A stretch of DNA of 64,000 nucleotides, from assembly GCF_014203395.1 (NCBI RefSeq), contig NZ_JACHIW010000001.1, forward strand, positions 5,687,501 to 5,751,500. Reading direction: 5' to 3'. The notes under the pieces are model-generated. The model was not told the origin of the DNA and did not search any database. It worked only from the letters and a program-made list of their open reading frames with translations. A program made the translations under genes and the position numbers. Every line of letters starts with the position of its first letter. Position 1 is the first letter of the stretch. Source of the DNA: Saccharopolyspora phatthalungensis. Lineage in GTDB: Bacteria > Actinomycetota > Actinomycetes > Mycobacteriales > Pseudonocardiaceae. Shown piece by piece: positions 57,732-64,000 of this stretch.

Positions 57732-58943
57732 ATGGGCGGTGCACACACGGCTCCGGATCGCCGCACCCACAGGTGGCCGGTCGATGATCTGGACGGGCTC
57801 GATTTCGACCCGCTGCTGTCGAGGCTGCTGGTCGAGGAACCGATCGCCCGGATTCGGCTCCGGTTCGGCGAGGGTGATGCCTGGTTGGTCACCCGGCACG
57901 CGGATGTCCGCGCGGTCGCCGCGGAGTCGAGATTCAGCCGTGCGGCCACCGTCGACCGGCCCGTGACTAGCATGACCCCGCACGTTGTGGGGCTGCCCGG
58001 GGGAATCGGGCGCACGGATCCTCCCGACCACAACAGGCTGCGGCGGCTGTTGGCGCAAAGCTTCACGCCGCGACGAGTGGCGGCGATACGGCCGCGCACG
58101 GAGCGGATCGCGGACGAATTGTTCCGGCGCATGCTGGCGCAAGGCCCGCCGGCGGACCTCGCCGGATCTTTCATTGGGCCACTGTCCACACAGGTCATCA
58201 GCGAGCTCATGGGCGTCCCGCGGGCGGACTGGCCCCGGATGCACCACTGGCGGCAGATCCTGCTGTCCAGCAACCATTCGCGGGCGGAGGCCGACGCGGT
58301 CAAGGCCGAGCTCCGCAAGTACTTCACCGACCTGGCCGAGCACCTGCGGAGCACACCCGGGGACGACGCGTTCAGCGCACTGGTCGCCGCACGGGAGGCC
58401 AGCGAACTGAGTCAGGCCGAGCTGATCTCCCTGGCCGTCATCCTCCAACTCAATGGCATGGACGCGGTCGGCAACAACAGCTCGAACATGATCTACGCGT
58501 TGCTCACCCACCCCGAGCAACGCGCGCGGCTGCGGGATGAGTCGCTGGTGCGGCAGGCCGTCGAAGAGCTGTTCCGGTACGTGCCGCACCGCAACGGCGT
58601 CGGTCTGCCACGCATCGCCATGGACGACATCCGCATCGGCGACGTGACCATTGCAACGGGCGAGGCGGTGTACGTCTCCTATCTAGCGGCCAACCGCGAC
58701 CCGGAGTTCTTCACCGATCCGCACCGGCTGGACCTGGGCCGCGGCGATAACCCACACCTGGCGTTCGGGCACGGGACCCACTTCTGCGCAGGAGCGGCAC
58801 TGGCCAGGATGGAGGCGCAGGTCGTGATCTCCAGCTTGCTGCGGCAGTTCCCGCGACTGCGCCTGGCGTGCCAACCGGCTGAGATGAGCTGGCGGCGCGG
58901 CACGATCAACCGCGGCCCCGAGTCCTTGCCGGTCACCTGGTGA
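57732..58943 (+). CDS. Cytochrome P450
   Basis: 403 residues. The heme loop is AFGHGTHFCAGAALARME with Cys352 as thiolate ligand, the K-helix ExxR is EELFRYVP, and TDPPDHNRLRRLLAQSFTPR is the C-helix motif. The I-helix segment is unusual: where AGHETT is expected it reads VGNNSS, so the acid-alcohol proton relay is altered. It is about the length of bacterial CYP105/107-type enzymes. The start is the ATG after GGAGGAGGAA (MGGAHTAPD). No ferredoxin or biosynthetic partner is adjacent, and the substrate is unknown. A strong hairpin follows. Confidence 0.88.
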   Translation: MGGAHTAPDRRTHRWPVDDLDGLDFDPLLSRLLVEEPIARIRLRFGEGDAWLVTRHADVRAVAAESRFSRAATVDRPVTSMTPHVVGLPGGIGRTDPPDHNRLRRLLAQSFTPRRVAAIRPRTERIADELFRRMLAQGPPADLAGSFIGPLSTQVISELMGVPRADWPRMHHWRQILLSSNHSRAEADAVKAELRKYFTDLAEHLRSTPGDDAFSALVAAREASELSQAELISLAVILQLNGMDAVGNNSSNMIYALLTHPEQRARLRDESLVRQAVEELFRYVPHRNGVGLPRIAMDDIRIGDVTIATGEAVYVSYLAANRDPEFFTDPHRLDLGRGDNPHLAFGHGTHFCAGAALARMEAQVVISSLLRQFPRLRLACQPAEMSWRRGTINRGPESLPVTW

Positions 58944-58983
58944 CCGGGCGCGGCGCTGTCGCGAGCGAGAAACGCGGTTCGTG

Positions 58984-59015
58984 CCGTTGCGGTAGCGGGA
59001 CTACCGCAACGGTTT
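58984..59015 (+). terminator. Terminator after the P450 gene
   Basis: CCGTTGCGGTAG and CTACCGCAACGG form a perfect 12-bp stem around CGGGA, followed by TTT. It sits 41 nt after the stop. Confidence 0.85.
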
Positions 59016-59079
59016 GATCCGGGTGTGGCGCCGGTTGCCTACAGTGGCGTGATCTGCTGCCTAGGAAAGCGGCGTTGCC

Positions 59080-59820
59080 ATGACGCAGACCGTGAGTAAG
59101 TGGGCCTGGAACGACACCGGACGCCCGTTTCCGTACGTCTTGATGTACCACTCGGTCGCGGTCTACCGCAGCGACCCGTACCTGGTGACCGTCGACCCGC
59201 GCCGGTTCGACCGGCAGCTGGCCTGGCTGCGCCGCAATGGGCTGCGCGGGGTGTCCATGCGCGAGCTGATGCAGGCGCGCCGAGTCGGCGACGCGCGCGG
59301 CTTGGTCGGGTTGACCTTCGACGACGGCTACGCCGACTTCGTCCACAACGTCCAGCCCGCGCTGCTGCGCCACGGGTGCACCGCGACCGTCTTCGTGATC
59401 GCTGGGCGCATGGGTGGGCACAACGTCTGGGACGCCGATGGTCCGCGCAAGCGCTTGATGACCGCCGATGAGGTCCGCGAGGTCTCCGGAGCGGGCCTGG
59501 AGGTCGGTTCGCACGGAATGCTGCACCAGCAGATGTCCTATTTGGACGATGAGGAACTCCTCAGCGAGGTGGCCGAGAGCCGGGAGTCGCTGCGCGAGAT
59601 CACCGGTGCGGACATCGGCGGTTTTTGCTACCCGTACGGCGATGTCGACCTGCGGGTGATGAACACCGTTGAGGCGGCCGGATACGACTACGCCTGCGCC
59701 ATCTGGCGTTCCCCGCTGTCCGGTCGGCACGCCCTGCCGCGCACCTACGTCGGTGATCGGGACGGCTCGCTGCGGCTGCTGGCCAAGCGCCTGCGGCACG
59801 AGCTGACGATCAAGCGCTAG
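59080..59820 (+). CDS. Polysaccharide deacetylase (NodB-like, CE4)
   Basis: 246 residues. The NodB motifs are TFDDGYADFV (metal-binding Asp pair, residues about 79-88), VGSHGMLHQQMS (SHxxxH type) and GFCYPYGDVD. N-terminal YVLMYHSVAV is typical of family members that act on nascent or surface glycans. No signal peptide is seen, so it may act in the cytoplasm on a sugar-lipid or nucleotide-sugar intermediate. First gene of a cluster with a nucleotide-sugar dehydrogenase, ATP-grasp ligase and flavoprotein. ATG start. Confidence 0.88.
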   Translation: MTQTVSKWAWNDTGRPFPYVLMYHSVAVYRSDPYLVTVDPRRFDRQLAWLRRNGLRGVSMRELMQARRVGDARGLVGLTFDDGYADFVHNVQPALLRHGCTATVFVIAGRMGGHNVWDADGPRKRLMTADEVREVSGAGLEVGSHGMLHQQMSYLDDEELLSEVAESRESLREITGADIGGFCYPYGDVDLRVMNTVEAAGYDYACAIWRSPLSGRHALPRTYVGDRDGSLRLLAKRLRHELTIKR

Positions 59821-59850
59821 CGACAGGTTCGGCTCGGGTAACGAGACGCA

Positions 59851-59910
59851 GATTTCGTGCGAAAAAGCCAGAATCCCGTGGGGTGGCGCTTGATTTCGCG
59901 CGAAATCGCC
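59851..59910. repeat. Twin-palindrome element between deacetylase and dehydrogenase genes
   Basis: Unit 1 GATTTCGTGCGAAAAAGCC and unit 2 GATTTCGCGCGAAATCGCC are separated by 22 nt, a wider spacing than in the other double copies. Confidence 0.75.
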
Positions 59911-60051
59911 CGCATCGCAACGGACGACCCCCGCCGCGCAACCGCAAGTCTCCTCAAGTTTCGGTAATCGCGCTCCCCCTGCTGTGGGAGAACTCGCCGG
60001 TAACTGGATGCGAGGGTTTCTCCAGTAGCACGGCGAACTGGGGGAGGAACC

Positions 60052-61398
60052 GTGACCGAACACCCGCTGGCGTTGGCGGTCAACGGCCGGGAGCGGCTGT
60101 TGGCGGACCGGCTGATCGCGTTCGAACCGAGGGAACCCGAGCGCACCGATTCGGTGGTAGTCGTCGGGTTGGGCTACGTCGGGTTGCCCACCGCATGCGC
60201 GCTCCGGTCGCCGACGGCGCAAGTCACCGGCTTCGACATCAGCGAGGACCGGTTGCGGGCCATCAAGACCGGCGAGGTGGACCTGCCCGAGCTGGAGCGC
60301 AAGGCGCTGTCGGCCTCGTTGGCCGCCGGAGACCTGCAATTGTCCTGCGACCCCTCGGTGCTCGGCGGCGCGGACGCGGTGATCGTCTGCGTGCCCACGC
60401 CGGTCGACACCGCGCACGAGCCAGACCTGGCGGCGCTGCGGGCGGCGTGCGAGACCGTGGTGTCGTTCGCGCGTCGCGGTCAAGTGATCATCCTGACGTC
60501 GACGACGTTCGTCGGCACCACTCGGCAACTGCTGGTCGAACCGCTGGCCGAGCGGGGCCTTCGGGTGGGCACCGACGTGCACGTGGCGTTCAGCCCGGAG
60601 CGCATCGATCCCGGGAATTTCGACCACGTGCAACGGGAAACCCCGCGGGTGGTCGGGGGCGCCACGCAGCGGTGCGCCGAGCGCGCCGCCGAGGTCGTCC
60701 GGCGGATGACCGATTCGGTGTACCTGGTGAGCTCGCCGGAGGTCGCCGAGCTGACCAAGCTCTACGAGAACATCTTCCGCGCGGTGAACCTGGCGCTGGC
60801 CAACGAGATCGCCGACGCCTGCGCGGTGCTGGACCTGGACCCGATCGAGGTGACCATCGCGGCCGGGACCAAGCCGTACGGGTTCCTGGGCAGCTTCCCC
60901 GGGCCCGGAGTCGGCGGGCACTGCATCCCGTGCGACCCGTACTACCTGCTGTGGCAGCTGGGTCGGCAGGGCCTTTCGGTGCCGGTCATCGAGCAGGCGA
61001 TGCAGTCGATAGACCAGCGGCCCGGCCGGGTGGTGCAGCGGGTGGTGGAGATGCTCGGTGAGGCGGTTCTCGACCACTCCGGTGCGCGGGTGCTGATCGC
61101 CGGGGTCAGCTACAAGGCAGGCGTGCGTGACCTGCGTGAGTCCCCGGCACTGCCGATCCTGGCGGGGCTGCGGCGGCTCGGCATCGACGTGCATTACTAC
61201 GATCCGCTGCTGCCCGAGATCACGCTGGCCGACGGCACTGCGCTGACCGGCGAGCAGTCGCCGCGCGGCCGGGACTGGGACGTCACGGTGCTGCACACCC
61301 TGCACCCCGGCATCGACTACAGCTGGGCGCGGGATTGCCCGCGGGTGCTCGACGCGACCTACCAGTTCGACGCCGTGCCGCACCGGCGCGTGCTGTGA
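60052..61398 (+). CDS. Nucleotide-sugar dehydrogenase (UDP-glucose/UDP-ManNAc 6-dehydrogenase family)
   Basis: 448 residues. NAD-binding VVVVGLGYVGLPTACALRS, FDISEDRLRAIKTGEVD, VCVPTPVD, the central AELTKLYENIFRAVNLALAN, and the catalytic Cys291 in GPGVGGHCIPCDPYYLLWQ. The C-terminal SYKAGVRDLRESPALPIL completes the three-domain fold. GGHCIPxDPYYL is closest to WecC-type enzymes acting on UDP-HexNAc, but UDP-glucose is possible. It oxidises the C6 alcohol to a uronate in two steps. GTG start (GGGGAGGAACC upstream). Confidence 0.88.
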   Translation: MTEHPLALAVNGRERLLADRLIAFEPREPERTDSVVVVGLGYVGLPTACALRSPTAQVTGFDISEDRLRAIKTGEVDLPELERKALSASLAAGDLQLSCDPSVLGGADAVIVCVPTPVDTAHEPDLAALRAACETVVSFARRGQVIILTSTTFVGTTRQLLVEPLAERGLRVGTDVHVAFSPERIDPGNFDHVQRETPRVVGGATQRCAERAAEVVRRMTDSVYLVSSPEVAELTKLYENIFRAVNLALANEIADACAVLDLDPIEVTIAAGTKPYGFLGSFPGPGVGGHCIPCDPYYLLWQLGRQGLSVPVIEQAMQSIDQRPGRVVQRVVEMLGEAVLDHSGARVLIAGVSYKAGVRDLRESPALPILAGLRRLGIDVHYYDPLLPEITLADGTALTGEQSPRGRDWDVTVLHTLHPGIDYSWARDCPRVLDATYQFDAVPHRRVL

Positions 61399-61412
61399 GG
61401 GGCAGGGCGCTG

Positions 61413-62729
61413 ATGCTCCCCTTCGACACGACCACCCCCGCGGTGGTGTTCAAGCTTGACGCGAACGTCCTGCACCACGGCGGGCTCGGCGTGATCCGCA
61501 GCCTCGGCCGGGTCGGTGTGCCGGTGTACGCGGTGCACGAGGATTCCCTGGCTCCGGCGGCGCATTCCCGTTACGTGCGCGGCCGCTGGCTGTGGAGCCC
61601 GGACCCGACCGAGAACGGCTTGATCCTGGAGGGACTGGCGCAGCTCGCCAAGCGGATCGGGCGTCCGTCGGTGCTGATCCCCACCGACGACGCCGCCGCG
61701 ATCTTCCTTGCCGAGCACGGTGGCGCGCTGGCGAGCTACTTCCGGTTCGCGCAACCGCCTCGGGACCTGCCGCGCCAGGTGGCCGGAAAGTACTCGATGC
61801 ACGAGCTGTGCCGCCAGCTCGATGTGCCATCCGCGGAGGCGACACTGATCGGCGCGTGGGACCAGGCGCTGGACTTCGCCGACAAGGTGGGATTTCCGCT
61901 GGTGGCGAAGCTCTCCGCGCCGTGGCTACCGCGGAAGGGAAAGCTCCGCAGCACCATGATCGTCGGCAATGCCGACGAACTCGTCGAGGTCTACCAGCGC
62001 TGCGGGCCCGCCGCTGTCGGCGGACTGATGCTGCAGGAGTACATCCCCGGCGGGCGCGGCCACGACTGGTTCTTCCACGGCTACTGCGACGCCGCATCGG
62101 TGTGCCGCCCGGCCTTCACCGGCGTCAAGGAGCGCTCCTATCCGGCGCACGCCGGACTGACCAGCCTGGGGCGCTGCGAGGACAACGACGAGCTATTGCG
62201 GGAAGCCACGACGTTGCTGGAAAAGCTTGCGTTCAGCGGCATCGTGGACCTGGATTTCCGGTGGGACGCCCGCGACGGGCGCTACAAGCTGCTGGACTTC
62301 AACCCGCGACTGGGCGCCCAGTTCCGGCTGTTCCGCGACAGCGCCGGCATGGACGTCGCACTCGCGTCCTACCTGGATCTCACCGGGCAGCAGATCCGGG
62401 CCGGTCGGCAACCAGTCGGCCGGCGGTTCCTGGTGGAGAACTACGACCCGATCTCGGCGCTGCGGTACTGGCGGCGCCGTGAGCTCGGGCTGCGGTCGTG
62501 GCTGGCATCGGTGCGGCGGGTGGACGAGGTCGCCTGGTTCGCTCGCGACGATCTGCTGCCGTTCGTCCTGATGTGCACCTGGATGGTCTGCCGCGCGGTG
62601 GCCCGGCCGTGGCGTCGCCGCATCCGCCATCCGGAGCTGGCCGAACCCCAGTACGTCCCGGGACGTAACCACGACTCGGGGAATCCGACCAGACGCCGCC
62701 GGGAGCGGCTGTTCGAGGAGTACAGATGA
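61413..62729 (+). CDS. ATP-grasp carboxylate-amine ligase
   Basis: 438 residues. The ATP-grasp core has AGKYSMHELCRQLDVPSAEA, GFPLVAKLSAPW, GGLMLQEYIPGGRGHDWFFH and GIVDLDFRWDARDGRYKLLD, then FNPRLGAQFRLF with the metal-binding Asn. The N-terminal part (VVFKLDANVLHHGGLGVIRS) is the substrate domain. Such enzymes form amide or peptide bonds by acyl phosphate; here the acceptor or donor may be a uronate made by the preceding enzyme. The ATG is preferred; a GTG at 61395 would overlap the upstream stop. A basic C-terminal tail (ARPWRRRIRH) may bind membranes. Confidence 0.83.
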   Translation: MLPFDTTTPAVVFKLDANVLHHGGLGVIRSLGRVGVPVYAVHEDSLAPAAHSRYVRGRWLWSPDPTENGLILEGLAQLAKRIGRPSVLIPTDDAAAIFLAEHGGALASYFRFAQPPRDLPRQVAGKYSMHELCRQLDVPSAEATLIGAWDQALDFADKVGFPLVAKLSAPWLPRKGKLRSTMIVGNADELVEVYQRCGPAAVGGLMLQEYIPGGRGHDWFFHGYCDAASVCRPAFTGVKERSYPAHAGLTSLGRCEDNDELLREATTLLEKLAFSGIVDLDFRWDARDGRYKLLDFNPRLGAQFRLFRDSAGMDVALASYLDLTGQQIRAGRQPVGRRFLVENYDPISALRYWRRRELGLRSWLASVRRVDEVAWFARDDLLPFVLMCTWMVCRAVARPWRRRIRHPELAEPQYVPGRNHDSGNPTRRRRERLFEEYR

Positions 62730-63949
62730 GCGATCTTGTCGATGTGGCCATCGTCGGAGCCGGGCCTTACGGCCTGTCGCTGGCGGCGCACCTGCGCCGG
62801 GCCGGCCTGTCCTACCGGCAGTTCGGGCTGCCGATGAACCTGTGGCGCGCCCACATGCCGCGCGGCATGTACCTGAAGTCGCAGGGTTTCGCCTCCAACC
62901 TGTCCGACCCGGACGGCACCCACACACTGCGCAACTTCTGCCTGGAGGCCGGGCGCCGCTACGCGGACTATGGCGTGCCGGTGTCGCTGGAGAACTTCGT
63001 CGAGTACGGCGAGTGGTTCCAGCAGGGCCGCGGTCTGGAGGTGGAGGAGCTACTGGTCGCCGACATCCAGCAGCGGCCGGGTCGGTTCCAGCTGACGCTG
63101 AGCGACGGACAGCACGTCGATGCGAGCCAGGTCGTGGTCGTGGTCGGCGTCGAGTTCTTCGCGCGGGTTCCGGGAATGCTGTCGGACCTGCCCGCCGAGC
63201 TTTGCACGCACAGCTCGGTGCACGACGACCTGAGCGGCTTCGACGGACAGGACGTCATCGTCGTGGGCGCTGGTCAGTCGGCGTTGGAGACGGCGGCACT
63301 GCTGCACGAGAACGGCGCCAACGCGCGGCTGGTGGCGCGTGCGCCGAGGGTGGCGTGGAACGGGAAACCGCTGCTGCCGGATCGCCCGCTGTGGCACCGG
63401 ATGCGCGAGCCGGAGGCCGGCCTGGGTTCGGGGTTGTCCACCTGGTTCTATTCCGAGCAGCCGAAGCTGTTCCGGCACCTGCCGAGGTCGGTGCGGGTGG
63501 ACCGGGCACGCACCGCGCTGGGCCCGGCCGGGGGCTGGTGGCTGCGGGAGCGCGTCGAAGGCCGCCTCCCGGTGCACGTCGGGCACCGGCTGGAGTGGGC
63601 CAAGGCCACCGGCGAGCAGGTGCGGCTGGGGGTCCGCGTCGGCGGCGAGATCCGGGAGTTCACCGCGGACCACATCATCAGCGCCACCGGCTACCCGCCG
63701 GACCTCAGCCGGCTGCCGATGCTGTCGCACCGGCTGCGGTCGGCGATCCACACGATCGACGGAACACCGCGCGTCGGCCGAGATTTCGAATCGTCGGTGC
63801 CGGGGCTGTACTTCGCGGGGCCGCTGGTGGCGCCGAGCCACGGACCGGTCATGCGGTTCGTCTACGGCGCCGACTACGCGGTGCGGATGATGACCAAACG
63901 GCTCACCGCGACCACGGCGAGACCGGTTGTCGTCGGAAGTGCGGGGTGA
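62726..63949 (+). CDS. FAD/NAD(P)-dependent oxidoreductase, flavin monooxygenase-like
   Basis: 407 residues. FAD motif VAIVGAGPYGLSLAAHLRRA at the N-terminus, NADPH motif VIVVGAGQSALETAALLHEN at about 175, and an ATG-like SATGYPPDLSRLP near 325, which together resemble class B flavin monooxygenases and lysine/ornithine N-hydroxylase relatives. GPMNLWRAHMPRGMYLKS-type residues (GLPMNLWRAHMPRG) lie where FMOs bind substrate. It overlaps the ATP-grasp gene (ATGA) and the next gene (GTGA), so all belong to one operon. The reaction is unknown. Confidence 0.83.
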   Translation: MSDLVDVAIVGAGPYGLSLAAHLRRAGLSYRQFGLPMNLWRAHMPRGMYLKSQGFASNLSDPDGTHTLRNFCLEAGRRYADYGVPVSLENFVEYGEWFQQGRGLEVEELLVADIQQRPGRFQLTLSDGQHVDASQVVVVVGVEFFARVPGMLSDLPAELCTHSSVHDDLSGFDGQDVIVVGAGQSALETAALLHENGANARLVARAPRVAWNGKPLLPDRPLWHRMREPEAGLGSGLSTWFYSEQPKLFRHLPRSVRVDRARTALGPAGGWWLRERVEGRLPVHVGHRLEWAKATGEQVRLGVRVGGEIREFTADHIISATGYPPDLSRLPMLSHRLRSAIHTIDGTPRVGRDFESSVPGLYFAGPLVAPSHGPVMRFVYGADYAVRMMTKRLTATTARPVVVGSAG

Positions 63950-64000
63950 GCGTGACCGACCCCGCCGTGGCACCGTCGTGGCCGCTCGCGGCGAGCCACG
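63946..64000 (+). CDS. Start of next operon gene, cut off by window edge
   Basis: A GTG overlapping the flavoprotein stop (GTGA) opens a frame MSVTDPAVAPSWPLAASH that continues past the window. A second GTG two codons later (MTDPAVAPS) is also possible. Too short to assign a family; the overlap shows that it belongs to the same operon. Confidence 0.6.
   Translation, partial: MSVTDPAVAPSWPLAASH

Overview
The window is a high-GC actinomycete chromosome segment. GTG/TTG starts, ATGA/GTGA gene overlaps, KorAB, a WhiJ-type/DUF397 regulator pair and a Family 2B encapsulin operon all point to Actinomycetia. A Pseudonocardiales genus such as Saccharopolyspora is my best inference, not a proven assignment. 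There is no CRISPR array, rRNA, intact tRNA, insertion sequence or prophage.

Layout. 1-2.0 kb: a cut-off VOC protein and a TPP-riboswitch-controlled HMP/cytosine-type permease. 2.1-6.3 kb (minus): two paralogous Family 2B encapsulin shell genes followed by a polyprenyl synthase, the likely cargo. 6.9-9.1 kb: an overlapping HTH / DUF4239 / secreted-propeller operon. 9.3-10.3 kb: a CDF metal transporter. 10.4-23.4 kb: a catabolic island with a GntR regulator, a MatB-like acyl-CoA ligase and a divergent operon of molybdenum-hydroxylase subunits (FAD, Mo-1, 2Fe-2S, Mo-2), CoxG, enoyl-CoA hydratase, hydrolase, SDR and MFS importer. Two copies of the operator-like palindrome TGATATATCA tie it together. 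23.5-25.5 kb: MarR/WrbA and a phosphopantetheinyl transferase. 25.5-31.6 kb: a decayed GntR gene, a cysteine-type leader peptide with hairpins, and an ssu-like sulfonate operon ending in a hydrolase-Rrf2 fusion and a cupin. 32.3-33.6 kb: a GT87 mannosyltransferase. 34.0-40.1 kb: gltBD. 40.1-46.0 kb: a lytic transglycosylase, a Tat-exported propeller-amidohydrolase, a Met/Cys-rich copper-storage-like protein and a small hypothetical. 46.3-50.3 kb: a phosphatase, TetR and GntR regulators and a PAS-PAS-GGDEF protein. 50.3-55.1 kb: a flavin disulfide oxidoreductase and korAB. 55.3-58.9 kb: an Imm1-like protein, a DUF397/HTH pair with strong palindromes, a 69-aa protein and a P450. 59.1-64.0 kb: an envelope- or glycan-like cluster (deacetylase, nucleotide-sugar dehydrogenase, ATP-grasp ligase, flavoprotein) that runs off the right edge.

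Three things stand out: the two-shell encapsulin operon with a hairpin and a gene-conversion tract between its shell genes; a family of intergenic twin palindromes (GATTTC-N4-GAAATC units) at eight loci; and the sulfonate operon, which pairs a putative cysteine leader peptide with an unusual hydrolase-Rrf2 fusion. All functions are read from sequence motifs and context; no database search was run.
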